Assembly: GCF_002160765.1 (NCBI RefSeq)
Contig: NZ_NFLF01000002.1
Coordinates: 124,001 to 188,000, forward strand
From: Lachnoclostridium sp. An138
GTDB lineage: Bacteria; Bacillota; Clostridia; Lachnospirales; Lachnospiraceae
DNA length: 64,000 bases
Direction: 5' to 3'
How positions within the stretch are numbered: position 1 is the first letter of the stretch; each line of letters opens with the position of its first letter. The notes below the pieces were generated by a model that was not told the DNA's origin, searched no databases, and saw only the letters and a list, made by a program, of their open reading frames with translations. A program made the position numbers and the translations under genes. This document shows, piece by piece, positions 52,534 to 61,110 of this stretch.

Positions 52534-54282
52534 CTACTGTATCCGCCAGCCCTCGGCTTGCTCTCGGATTTGAATAAACTTTTTATAAGTACCTTCCTGT
52601 TTCAGCAGTTCCTTATGTGTACCTCTCTGAGCCACAGTTCCGCCATCAATCACAAGGATTTGGTCGGCGTTCTCAATCGTAGCCAGACGATGAGCAATCG
52701 TAATAATGGTCTTGCCATGTGTCAGGGCAGAAATAGCTTCCTGGATCAAATGCTCATTCTCCGGGTCAATGCTTGCTGTTGCCTCATCCAAGATAACAAT
52801 GGGAGCATCCTTGAGCATCGCCCTGGCGATAGAAATTCTTTGCTTTTCACCGCCGGAAAGCGAAGAACCCCCTTCACCAATCACCGTGTCATATCCGTCC
52901 GGCAAAGCCATTATGAAGTCATGGCAACGGGCGGCTTTTGCGGCGGCGATGACCTGCTCATCGGTAGCGTCCGGGCTGCCGAATTTGATGTTATTCTTAA
53001 TGGTATCCCGGAACAGATAGACATTCTGAAATACCATACTGATATTTTTGAGCAGACTATCGCAGGTAAATCTGCGAATATCCGTTCCGCCAAGGGTAAT
53101 CGTTCCGCTGCCCACATCGTAAAAACGGGCAATCAGGTTACACAGCGTAGATTTTCCGCTGCCAGATGGCCCCACGATGGCCGTTGTGCTATTCTGCGGA
53201 ATTTTGAAGTTCAGGTCATGCAGAACAATCCGGCTGTCATATCCGAAAGAAACATCCCTAAACTCAATATCATAGGTTGCCGGTTTTATGTCGGTGCCGT
53301 CCCGGTCGATATAGTTTACATTCTCCAATGCTTCCAGCTTATTCATGGCAGAGTCCACAACTCCAAGCGTATGGGCTGCGTCATTGATATTCTCCACACT
53401 GCCGAACATCACAAAAGAGAACAGGACAAACATCAGGAAGAACGCCATACTCATTTGTCCCTGCAGTGCCTGCCATGCACAAATAAAGACAATTCCCATC
53501 GAAGCCAGTTTTAAGGCGAACAGATGCAGACAGTTAAAGGGAGTAAAGCCTTTTTCCACCTTGATATGAATATCTTTCAGATCTTTACTGGCATTACGAA
53601 AGTTCCGGGTAGAGGCCCCTTCCTGTCCAAAAGACTTCACAATGGAAAGCCCTCGGATGTATTCAATCGCTGCGCCGGACATATCTTCCATTGCTTTATG
53701 GGTTGTTGCAGCGTTTTTTTCACTGTGTCTGCTGATCCCTTGCAAAGCCAGCGCTGAAAGAGCAACGCCAACAATGGAAATAACCGCAGCAACGGGGCTG
53801 AAGAAGATCAGGCATAAAACGATGGCAATAAACTTTGCGTATCCATTGATGATGACATCCACCATTTTCATACCCTGTAATTCCAAAGTAGACAATTCCG
53901 TGGTAACGCCTGCCAGAATGTCACCGACACTGTTCTGTGAAAAGTACCCAAGGGGAACCCGTTTCAGTACATCGCCCAGATGAATACGCTGCCCGGCGGC
54001 CACTTCATATCCAATGCTCTCCTGCAATACTGCCCGGAGATAAGAAAGCAGGAAGTTCAATGCAATCGAGCCAATAATGATCCCCAGCATTTGCCAGATT
54101 AAAACAGTATCAATCGCAGTATTCGTCCAGTATGCCTGGATCGCTTTATCCAGTGCGAATGCGGCTGCCATTGTAGGAATAGCAGTAGACAAACTGCTGA
54201 AAAAGGAACACACAGAACCAAGATAGAGGCGGCCTTTATATTTACCAGCCCATCGGATAATGCGTTTCATTGACTTAAACAT
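52534..54282 (-). CDS. ABC half-transporter (second of pair, module 3)
   Basis: 582 residues from the ATG at 54280-54282 (MFKSMKRIIRWAGKYKGR); the longer upstream frame overlaps the partner gene and is not used. Membrane domain with IEYIRGLSIVKSFGQEG, ATPase with GPSGSGKST, LSGGEKQRISIARAML and IVILDEATASIDPE, tail REQAEGWRIQ. Paralogue of 44100. Confidence 0.88.
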   Translation of the reverse strand: MFKSMKRIIRWAGKYKGRLYLGSVCSFFSSLSTAIPTMAAAFALDKAIQAYWTNTAIDTVLIWQMLGIIIGSIALNFLLSYLRAVLQESIGYEVAAGQRIHLGDVLKRVPLGYFSQNSVGDILAGVTTELSTLELQGMKMVDVIINGYAKFIAIVLCLIFFSPVAAVISIVGVALSALALQGISRHSEKNAATTHKAMEDMSGAAIEYIRGLSIVKSFGQEGASTRNFRNASKDLKDIHIKVEKGFTPFNCLHLFALKLASMGIVFICAWQALQGQMSMAFFLMFVLFSFVMFGSVENINDAAHTLGVVDSAMNKLEALENVNYIDRDGTDIKPATYDIEFRDVSFGYDSRIVLHDLNFKIPQNSTTAIVGPSGSGKSTLCNLIARFYDVGSGTITLGGTDIRRFTCDSLLKNISMVFQNVYLFRDTIKNNIKFGSPDATDEQVIAAAKAARCHDFIMALPDGYDTVIGEGGSSLSGGEKQRISIARAMLKDAPIVILDEATASIDPENEHLIQEAISALTHGKTIITIAHRLATIENADQILVIDGGTVAQRGTHKELLKQEGTYKKFIQIREQAEGWRIQ

Positions 54283-56146
54283 TGACAGCCACCTCCTTTT
54301 TCTCGCCCACAGACCAGTTCTTTGCACCAATATGCGCCTGCCACATATCCGCATAAAGCGGGCAGCGTTCCAAGAGTTCCTCCTGCTTTCCGCAATCAAC
54401 AATCTGTCCTTTCTTCAGAACGACAATCTGATCTGCGTTTTGAATGGTAGACAGACGATGTGCAATCACCAGCAGGGTTTTCCTCTGCTCTGCCGAATGG
54501 CATCCAGGTATACCCGGAGGGTGCTTTCCTTTGGAAAGGGCCATGATGGATTTCTGGATTTTATCTTCATTCTGCGGGTCAGTGAAGGCAGTTGCCTCGT
54601 CCAAAATCACGATAGGCGCATTTTTCAGGATTGCTCTCGCAATAGCAATTCGTTGCTTTTCTCCGCCGGAGAGCCGCTTGCCAGCATCACCGGCTGGGGT
54701 ATCATATCCTTTTTCCAGTCGAACAATGAAATCATCACAGCAGGCCGCTTTTGCGGCGGCATATACTTCCTCATCCGTAGCATTCGGATTACCCAGGCGG
54801 ATGTTCTCTTTGAGAGAGCAGTTGAACAGGAAATTGTCCTGTGTCACGAAACTGACCAATTCGGAAAGCTGCCGGATGGAAAGCTCCTTGATATTCGTAC
54901 CGCCGATGGAGATACTGCCGCCGGTCACATCCCAAAATCGAGCAATCAGTCGGGCAACGGTGGACTTGCCCCCGCCGGATGGCCCAACCAGGGCTGTAAA
55001 ACTTCCCTGCGGCATTTTCAAGCTGATGTCATGCAGCACTTCGTTTTGTTCAGTGCCATCACGGCCCAGGCCGCCCTCTCTTCCGGCTTTGCCGGAATTC
55101 ACCTTGTAGGAGAAAGACACATCCTGTAAAACAATATCTGTGTGCCTGATCGGAACAATCTTGCCAGAGTCCGGCAATACAGGCAGGTTCAGAAGTTCAT
55201 TTGCAGCTTCTACTGCATATTCCATTGACTTTGCCTCGTTGATAAAAGTAGTAGCCTTCATCAGCGGGCCGACAATACTCAGCGAAAGAATAATTCCCAT
55301 CGCCAATTCAGCAGGCGTGATACTCCCGCTCTGTGTCAACAGCAAACCGATGGGAAGTACCCCCAACAGGGTGGTGGGCATAATCGCCATCATCAGGTTC
55401 ATTGTTTTCCAGGTACTCTTGAACCAGACAAGAGTAAAATCCTTAAAGGACTTTACCGCTCCTACAAACTTTTCATAGGAACTGGTGCTTTGATTGAACG
55501 CCTTAACAACCTCAATGCCTTCCACATACTCAATAATGACATTGTTTACATGATTGTTTGCCTCCATATAAGCTGCGTACTGGCTGTTATAGTTCCGCAT
55601 GAGAAAGAACATGGGGATCATAGCCAGAACCGGGGCAATCAGGACTGCAAGGCCCAAACGCCAGTCAATCACCAGCAGCCAGATAAAAATAGCAACCGGA
55701 AGGAGCAGGTTCGATGTCAGCTCCGGGATCATATGGGCCAGAGGCGGCTCCAAATCCTCCACCTTGTCCATGATAATATTCTTCAAGTAACCGATCCTTC
55801 GTCCCATTACTTCGCCAAGGGGCGCCCTCATCAGGCGGTTTGCGATTTTCAGGCGGATGCCTTCCAGTATCGTGTAAGCGGAGATATGTGCCAAAATTGT
55901 GGAAATGCCAAAGCAGATGACACGGATCAGGTATCCGCCCACGCCCACCAGACACCAGAGCATGATGTTGTTCAAAGTAGCGGTCCGGTTAATGAACAGG
56001 AGCAGGATTTCATACACCGCCCAAAACGGAACAAAGCCTCCGGCAACACTTAAAATGGCACACAAAACCGAGAGGGTCATTTTCCCTTTGCAGGGACCTG
56101 CAAAAGAGAAAAGCGTTTTGACCCAATGCTCTTTTTGCTGCTTCAT
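54275..56146 (-). CDS. ABC half-transporter (first of pair, module 3), with insertions
   Basis: 623 residues. Membrane domain with IEYVEGIEVVKAFNQSTSSY, ATPase with GPSGGGKST, LSGGEKQRIAIARAIL and IVILDEATAFTDPQ, tail MWQAHIGAKNW. Compared with the module 2 paralogue it has about 15 extra residues (HPPGIPGCHSAEQRK) between the D-loop helix and the H-loop strand LLVIAHR, and about 12 extra Gly/Arg-rich residues before Walker A. Both keep the frame. Overlaps the partner start by eight bases. Confidence 0.87.
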   Translation of the reverse strand: MKQQKEHWVKTLFSFAGPCKGKMTLSVLCAILSVAGGFVPFWAVYEILLLFINRTATLNNIMLWCLVGVGGYLIRVICFGISTILAHISAYTILEGIRLKIANRLMRAPLGEVMGRRIGYLKNIIMDKVEDLEPPLAHMIPELTSNLLLPVAIFIWLLVIDWRLGLAVLIAPVLAMIPMFFLMRNYNSQYAAYMEANNHVNNVIIEYVEGIEVVKAFNQSTSSYEKFVGAVKSFKDFTLVWFKSTWKTMNLMMAIMPTTLLGVLPIGLLLTQSGSITPAELAMGIILSLSIVGPLMKATTFINEAKSMEYAVEAANELLNLPVLPDSGKIVPIRHTDIVLQDVSFSYKVNSGKAGREGGLGRDGTEQNEVLHDISLKMPQGSFTALVGPSGGGKSTVARLIARFWDVTGGSISIGGTNIKELSIRQLSELVSFVTQDNFLFNCSLKENIRLGNPNATDEEVYAAAKAACCDDFIVRLEKGYDTPAGDAGKRLSGGEKQRIAIARAILKNAPIVILDEATAFTDPQNEDKIQKSIMALSKGKHPPGIPGCHSAEQRKTLLVIAHRLSTIQNADQIVVLKKGQIVDCGKQEELLERCPLYADMWQAHIGAKNWSVGEKKEVAVNV

Positions 56147-56187
56147 ATCAATTCACCTCTCTCGATCAATTTAGCCAGCAAAGAAAA

Positions 56188-56217
56188 AAGGATGGTTAAT
56201 CTTTGCTAACCATCCTT
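56188..56217 (-). promoter_or_regulatory. GGTTAG/CTAACC hairpin in the module 3 ABC leader
   Basis: AAGGATGGTTA(A) and (C)TAACCATCCTT pair over 11 of 12 bases (56188-56199, 56206-56217) around six bases. On the minus strand the hairpin is followed by TTTTTTCTTT, so it can serve as terminator/attenuator as well as DtxR-like operator. Equivalent to the hairpin at 39351. Confidence 0.75.
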
Positions 56218-56240
56218 AATGCTATCACGATTCAATTTTT

Positions 56241-56276
56241 TTTCCGCTCCACACGGCCTTTTTTATTCCAATCAGA
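56241..56276 (-). repeat. 36-bp repeat before the module 3 ABC pair (candidate AraC site)
   Basis: 34 of 36 bases identical to 60093-60128, the promoter region of the module 3 ECF genes. On the minus strand it contains TTGGAATAAAA and TGGAGCGGAAA, direct half-sites 19 bases apart. It overlaps the AraC stop codon. Confidence 0.75.
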
Positions 56277-57231
56277 TAATTGATTTTCGATATTCCAGCG
56301 GCGTTTTCCCCATTGTCTGATGAAATGCGGACGCAAATTTGCTGGGACTGTCATATCCCACAAGTCCCGCAATCTCCGCCACCTTCAGCGACTTATCTGA
56401 CTTCAGTAAAGAGGCAGCATAGTTCATACGATAGTTTCTCATGTATGTAAAAACCGGGCTGCCATATACCGATTTGAAACAGTTTTTCATAGGGGTCAGA
56501 GCAATATCAAACCGCGCGGAGAGTTCTTCCAGAGTATAGTTTTTGGTCAAATCCTGCGTCAGAAGTGCCTGGATCGCTTTGATTTTTTCAACCTGGCCTT
56601 TATAAAAATAGGGGCGTTCTTCTGTATGGCCTGAAAGTTCCAGTGCGTCCAGATACAGCAGCAGCTCCAACACTTTGATCCTGAAATAGTCCTTTTTGAT
56701 TTTGACCGGCACATTGTAGAGTTCGGAAAAAATATGCTCAATGGCCGGTTCTCCTGGAATGACATAAGGTGTACGGTCGCTGCAATACTTTTTCTGCAAT
56801 TCATAAAGATCCACAGAAAAACCTTTCATAGAGGCCGGGATTTCCTTTGCCGCAGTCTCCATCTGAAAGCCAATGGAAATACCGTGGTAGTGAGAAAGTG
56901 GAAATTCCACCTTGCCGGAATGATGGATGCGGCGATCCACCCGAAGATCGCCAGCCTCTAAATAGCTAAAGGCATTTTGGCCGACTTCCTGCTCAATGCG
57001 CCCTTCCCGGCAGTGGTCGATACAAAGCAGGTCCATATCTGTCTGGAAACCCGAAACGCACTCCTTCATGTGGAAATCATTATACATGAGAAATACACCC
57101 GGAAAAACATGATAGAGTGTCATCATGCCTTCACCTGAGTTATCACTTAAACGCATGACCTTACAATCATCGGACTCGACCAGGTTTTGAACATTCGGGC
57201 CGTAGTACATTTCCTGGAATAATTCCGGCAT
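56272..57231 (-). CDS. AraC-family regulator (module 3)
   Basis: 319 residues from the ATG at 57229-57231, following AAGGAGGT. N-terminal sensing domain with FLMYNDFHMKECVSGFQ, which the module 2 paralogue also shows (VMYNDFHMA). C-terminal HTH pair (YTLEELSARFDIALTPMKNC, VAEIAGLVGYDSPSKFASA) and KTPLEYRK end. Likely activates the ECF and ABC genes when the ligand is present. Confidence 0.9.
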   Translation of the reverse strand: MPELFQEMYYGPNVQNLVESDDCKVMRLSDNSGEGMMTLYHVFPGVFLMYNDFHMKECVSGFQTDMDLLCIDHCREGRIEQEVGQNAFSYLEAGDLRVDRRIHHSGKVEFPLSHYHGISIGFQMETAAKEIPASMKGFSVDLYELQKKYCSDRTPYVIPGEPAIEHIFSELYNVPVKIKKDYFRIKVLELLLYLDALELSGHTEERPYFYKGQVEKIKAIQALLTQDLTKNYTLEELSARFDIALTPMKNCFKSVYGSPVFTYMRNYRMNYAASLLKSDKSLKVAEIAGLVGYDSPSKFASAFHQTMGKTPLEYRKSII

Positions 57232-57266
57232 AGACGCTACCTCCTTTCCTCTGTTTGGCGTGCTTT

Positions 57267-58691
57267 TCACGCCCTCCAGTTACACCCGCAGGGTGTTTCT
57301 TTGGAGCATCCCTCCATATCAAATATTTTATCACAAGTCCGGCCCAAAAACTCAAAATCATGGGAAACAATGATGATAACTTTATTTTCACCATTCAACT
57401 TGTGGATCATGCTGCTCACTTCCAGCATACGATGATAGTCCAGCCCACTGGTAGGCTCGTCAAAGACAAGCACATCCTTGTCGGAGAGAATAGCGGTTGC
57501 CACCGCAAGGCGCTGTTTTTGACCTCCTGACAAAGCCATCGGATGACGGTCCTTGAAATCCAGCAAATCAAAAGACCTGAGAATTTCTTTAATCCGCTCC
57601 GGTGGACAATCCGGCTGCGCCAGTTCACATTCGTTCCATACGCTGTCTGAAAAAAGCTGATGGTTCACATCCTGCATCACGCAGAAGCTGGCCTTATTAC
57701 GCTGTTTTGCTTTCAGTGCTTGGCCATCCAGCCGGACCGTTCCATCCACTTCTTTCAAAAGCCCGCACAGGCAGCGTGTCAGCGTCGTTTTCCCTGCGCC
57801 ATTATGACCGACAATTCCCAACACTTCGCCCCGTTTTGCAGAAAAGCCAAGGCCGCCAAATACCGGCTGCTTATCAAAGGCACAGGAAAGATTTTCTACG
57901 GATAAGCCTTTCTGTGCTCCTGGCGGATCGGCGGGAGGCAGCTCCAGCACAGGATGAACAAGACTTCTAAGCCCCATCCTGATACGCTGCTCATCCGAAA
58001 GATTGCGAAACTCATCCCTGGAAAATATCTGAACGATTTTTCCCTTTTGAATGAAGATTGCCCGGTCGATCAGGTCCATCAAGAAATATAGGCGGTGTTC
58101 GGCAATAACAACCGTCCGTCCTTCTTTTTTGATCTGAATAATCTGCTGGCGTAAGGTGTCAATCGCGTCAGCATCCAGATTTGCCGTCGGCTCGTCCAGT
58201 ACAAAAATGGACGGGTTCATGGCATATACAGAGGCAAACGCAAGACTTTGTTTTTCTCCACCAGACATGGAAAAAATGTTCCTTCCCAAAAGCGATTGAA
58301 TTTTCAAGGCGGAAACAGTGGCCTCATATCGCTCTTTGATTTTCTTTGGTTCGACACCCGCATTTTCCAGACCGAAAGTAATCTCACTGTCTGAGTCAAT
58401 ATTGAAAAACTGAGATTTCGGATTTTGGAACACGGAGCCAACCTGCTCTGCCAGACGGTACATTTCTGTTTTCGGCACTTCCATACCGTTTACAATCGCC
58501 CGGCCGGATAAAGTACCGCCCTCGACAAAATGAGGGATTAAGCCGTTAATCAGTTTTGTCACTGTTGTTTTGCCACAGCCCGACTCCCCTGTAAGGACAA
58601 CACATTCTCCCTGCTGAATATTCAGAGCAATATGTGAAAGCGTTCCCTGCTCTTTCTCATATTCAAAAGATACATCCTGAATTTGGATCAC
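57267..58691 (-). CDS. Fused ECF transporter ATPase (A1-A2), module 3
   Basis: 474 residues with two ABC ATPases: GESGCGKTT, MSGGEKQSLAFASV, IFVLDEPTANLD; then GHNGAGKTT, LSGGQKQRLAVATAIL, VLVFDEPTSGLD. The start GTG at 58689-58691 lies eight bases after AAGGAGG; a GTG nine bases earlier falls inside that ribosome site. The C-terminus has extra cysteines (CSKETPCGC). Confidence 0.93.
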   Translation of the reverse strand: MIQIQDVSFEYEKEQGTLSHIALNIQQGECVVLTGESGCGKTTVTKLINGLIPHFVEGGTLSGRAIVNGMEVPKTEMYRLAEQVGSVFQNPKSQFFNIDSDSEITFGLENAGVEPKKIKERYEATVSALKIQSLLGRNIFSMSGGEKQSLAFASVYAMNPSIFVLDEPTANLDADAIDTLRQQIIQIKKEGRTVVIAEHRLYFLMDLIDRAIFIQKGKIVQIFSRDEFRNLSDEQRIRMGLRSLVHPVLELPPADPPGAQKGLSVENLSCAFDKQPVFGGLGFSAKRGEVLGIVGHNGAGKTTLTRCLCGLLKEVDGTVRLDGQALKAKQRNKASFCVMQDVNHQLFSDSVWNECELAQPDCPPERIKEILRSFDLLDFKDRHPMALSGGQKQRLAVATAILSDKDVLVFDEPTSGLDYHRMLEVSSMIHKLNGENKVIIIVSHDFEFLGRTCDKIFDMEGCSKETPCGCNWRA

Positions 58692-58704
58692 ATGGAACAC
58701 CTCC

Positions 58705-59391
58705 TTAACCCACTGTGATTGAAATCACGCAGAAAACCGCTCCCGCCGCCAGACATAAGAAGTCCTGCATACCAAACTTCATTTCAATCATGCTTGTCTT
58801 TGGCGCAGGATTTTCAATTCCCCGCGTAACAGCGGCGGCGGACAATTCTTCCGCTGTCGTTGTTGCAGAGATCATGGTCGGTACCAATATGCACTCAATT
58901 TTTTGTACCCCATGAATATTACGGAGCTTCATGGCATCCCGGATATAGCCGGTTTCTTCTTTTAAGGCCGGAAAATACCGGACGGTTACGGACAAAGGAA
59001 TAATCAGTCCCTGCGGGATATGCCATTTCCGAAGTGCAACCATCAATTCCCGGACGGGCGTTTTCTGTAAAACCATCGTACCGACAATCAAACAAGGGAA
59101 AACCTTTCTTGCATAAGATACAAGGATCGTGAAGCTGCTGGCTAAAATTTTCGAACCGTTTGGGAATACATAATATTGCAGCGCCAGGCAAATCCCAAAT
59201 GCGATTGCCAGCTTGCCTGCGGATTTCCCACACCCGCAGGCAGCGATCAGCAGGAGCAGAAAAACAACCCATGTAATTTCAACCCATAGGTCGTGCTGGG
59301 TAAAGGCCACAATATTTGCCAGCACCAACAAAAGCAATTCCGTCCGTGGATCGAACCTTAATGTATGTTTTTTGCCCGCTCCATTCATCAT
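58705..59391 (-). CDS. ECF transporter T component (module 3)
   Basis: 228 residues. Five to six helices, with YIRDAMKLRNI and AAVTRGIENPAPKT as the Ala-Arg-Gly coupling motifs. The ATG overlaps the S-component stop by four bases. Confidence 0.9.
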   Translation of the reverse strand: MMNGAGKKHTLRFDPRTELLLLVLANIVAFTQHDLWVEITWVVFLLLLIAACGCGKSAGKLAIAFGICLALQYYVFPNGSKILASSFTILVSYARKVFPCLIVGTMVLQKTPVRELMVALRKWHIPQGLIIPLSVTVRYFPALKEETGYIRDAMKLRNIHGVQKIECILVPTMISATTTAEELSAAAVTRGIENPAPKTSMIEMKFGMQDFLCLAAGAVFCVISITVG

Positions 59392-59993
59392 ACAATTCCT
59401 GCCTTTACAAAGTGCTTTTTGAACAGACCTCTGGCAATCAATGCTCCGATGATACCACCGATGATTGGAGCAGCAAACAGAACGATTAGCATTGCATTGG
59501 ATGACAGAGCTTCAACTGCCGCAACATAATCAGCGGGCATTCCCTGTTCTGTAATCTGCGCCAGAAAATCGGCTTTAAACAGCCAGATGGGAAGGGGAGA
59601 ACCAACCATCCCCAGTGAAAAAAACACATAGGCAATCGAATTTCCCTTGAAGCTATTATATTTAGTCACCGCTCGGACAACTTCGGCCAAAATACAGGTA
59701 GAAGCCATCGAGATCAGGATTACCAGGGTAAATTGTCCAGTGACAAAATAGATAAGAGCAGTGATAAGCCCCATCAGGAAAACTGCACCCGGTTTTTGAA
59801 CCTTTGCCACCATCAGCATAAAGGGAATACCTGCAAACACTGCAATGAAACCCGGCATCAGCATCCAAAGAACAGGGTGAATGCCTCCCAGAAGCATGAA
59901 GGCAAAGTTGATGACAAAGTAGATTGCGGAAAAGATACCGATGGTAATGAGGTCCTTTCCTTTTAGTTTTCTGTCCGTACTCACTTCAGACAT
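59388..59993 (-). CDS. ECF S component, MptD/Trep_Strep family (module 3)
   Basis: 201 residues with about six helices, KDLITIGIFSAIYFVINFAF at the start and IIGALIARGLFKKHFVKAGI at the end. Same family as the copy at 50886 but only moderately similar, so the two may capture different ligands. AAAGGAGGAATTTTCA precedes the ATG; a GTTAG-N6-CTAAC box abuts the ribosome site. Confidence 0.88.
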   Translation of the reverse strand: MSEVSTDRKLKGKDLITIGIFSAIYFVINFAFMLLGGIHPVLWMLMPGFIAVFAGIPFMLMVAKVQKPGAVFLMGLITALIYFVTGQFTLVILISMASTCILAEVVRAVTKYNSFKGNSIAYVFFSLGMVGSPLPIWLFKADFLAQITEQGMPADYVAAVEALSSNAMLIVLFAAPIIGGIIGALIARGLFKKHFVKAGIV

Positions 59994-60011
59994 TGAAAAT
60001 TCCTCCTTTTA

Positions 60012-60027
60012 GTTAGGTTGTGCTAAC
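60012..60027 (-). promoter_or_regulatory. GTTAG-GTTGTG-CTAAC box before the module 3 ECF genes
   Basis: Perfect inverted repeat 19 bases before the S-component ATG. Upstream on the same strand lie a GCGCC-AAAG-GGCGC hairpin (about 60043-60059), a -10-like TATGAT (about 60068-60073) and the 36-bp AraC-type repeat (60093-60128). Confidence 0.75.
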
Positions 60028-60092
60028 CCATAGGCTTTTTGAAAGCGCCCTTTGGCGCTTACAGTCATTATCATAACAGACCTGAAAAATCT

Positions 60093-60128
60093 TTTCCGCT
60101 CCATTCGGCCTTTTTTATTCCAATCAGA
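60093..60128 (-). repeat. 36-bp repeat before the module 3 ECF genes (candidate AraC site)
   Basis: Second copy of the element at 56241-56276. Half-sites TTGGAATAAAA and TGGAGCGGAAA are in direct orientation with 19-base spacing, about 28 bases upstream of the TATGAT -10. Confidence 0.75.
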
Positions 60129-60131
60129 CCT

Positions 60132-60224
60132 TTTTATTAAAATATCCGGGTGCATTTCACTGGCATAAATTCTTCCTAACATTGGGATAAACATCGTATC
60201 TTCTACGATGCCAAATTCAGACAT
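60132..60224 (-). pseudogene. 5' remnant of a SAM methyltransferase gene
   Basis: Good ribosome site (GAGGT) and ATG, then MSEFGIVEDTMFIPMLGRIY and ASEMHPDILI, the conserved start of LCM-type methyltransferases; compare VQETLVIPLYGR in the intact gene at 61663. After 31 codons the sequence runs into the module 3 promoter repeat. The rest of the gene has been lost, apparently when the transporter operon was inserted. Confidence 0.7.
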
Positions 60225-60233
60225 GATTTTACC

Positions 60234-61052
60234 TCACTTTCTTCCCACCAACATTCTTGACTCTCCAAGCATCATCATGGCCGCCCGGCGGCGTGAGCCA
60301 AATGCCTCTTTGGCAGTGTCAATAAGGCGCACTTCCTCATATCCCATATCCCGGAGTTTTTGAGCAAACGCCTCCATATCCCCGTACATTCCCGGCTTCA
60401 TCTCATCGTTGAGGGCAAAGACGCCGCCCTTTTTCAGCACCCGCAGAGTCTCCAGCAGCAATTTCTGTTTATCTGCTCCGGTAATATTGTGATACACATA
60501 ATTGCTCACCACAACATCAAAAGAGCCATCCGGGAAATCCAGCTTATTGGCATCGCCATGGCAAAAAGTACACCGGTCCCCTGCCCCTTCACTGGCAGCG
60601 TTTTTCTCGCAAAGAGCCTGACTGTAGTTGTAAACTGCCGCCCAATAGTCGATTCCAATAACCTTTGTCTCCTGCCATGTGAGTGCTGCCCGGATGGATA
60701 ATGCCCCGGAGCCGCAGCCTACATCCAGCAGTGTTCCTTTGCCGTCATAATCCATGTGGGACAGGATAGTCTGATGCACCCGTTCCATGATCCTGCCGCC
60801 ATCAAAGGCATACTGCCGACGAATCCATGTAATCCAGCCAAGGAGCCCCAGAAGCCCGGCCACGATGATCACAAACAGAATACCCAGCGCAAAAATATGG
60901 AACACAGCAAATGACAGTACCGCCAGCAGCGCTGCCAGAGCCACCAGCCCGCCCACCATATAAAACACCGGGTTTGACATCCAGCTTCCGTAGTCTTCCC
61001 CATGAGTGCCAAGACGGATCGCTTTTTGAGATTTTTCCTGCCGTTCAGACAT
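60234..61052 (-). CDS. Membrane-anchored SAM-dependent methyltransferase
   Basis: 272 residues. Two hydrophobic helices (about 28-74) precede a class I methyltransferase: LLDVGCGSGALSIRAALT (motif I), VIGIDYWAAVYNYS, FDVVVSNYVYHNITG. A cytoplasmic catalytic domain anchored in the membrane suggests a lipid or membrane-delivered acceptor, or the ligand entering through the neighbouring transporters. Third gene of the box-controlled operon starting at 62511. Confidence 0.85.
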   Translation of the reverse strand: MSERQEKSQKAIRLGTHGEDYGSWMSNPVFYMVGGLVALAALLAVLSFAVFHIFALGILFVIIVAGLLGLLGWITWIRRQYAFDGGRIMERVHQTILSHMDYDGKGTLLDVGCGSGALSIRAALTWQETKVIGIDYWAAVYNYSQALCEKNAASEGAGDRCTFCHGDANKLDFPDGSFDVVVSNYVYHNITGADKQKLLLETLRVLKKGGVFALNDEMKPGMYGDMEAFAQKLRDMGYEEVRLIDTAKEAFGSRRRAAMMMLGESRMLVGRK

Positions 61053-61110
61053 AACTTCCCTTCTTTCCTCTTTAACAAATTTAATCCCTGTTACTATAGT
61101 CTCACCCTTA

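Noticed and set aside
60009-60224. A 71-codon gene
   Set aside because: Only the first 31 codons are methyltransferase-like; the remainder is the promoter repeat and box of module 3.
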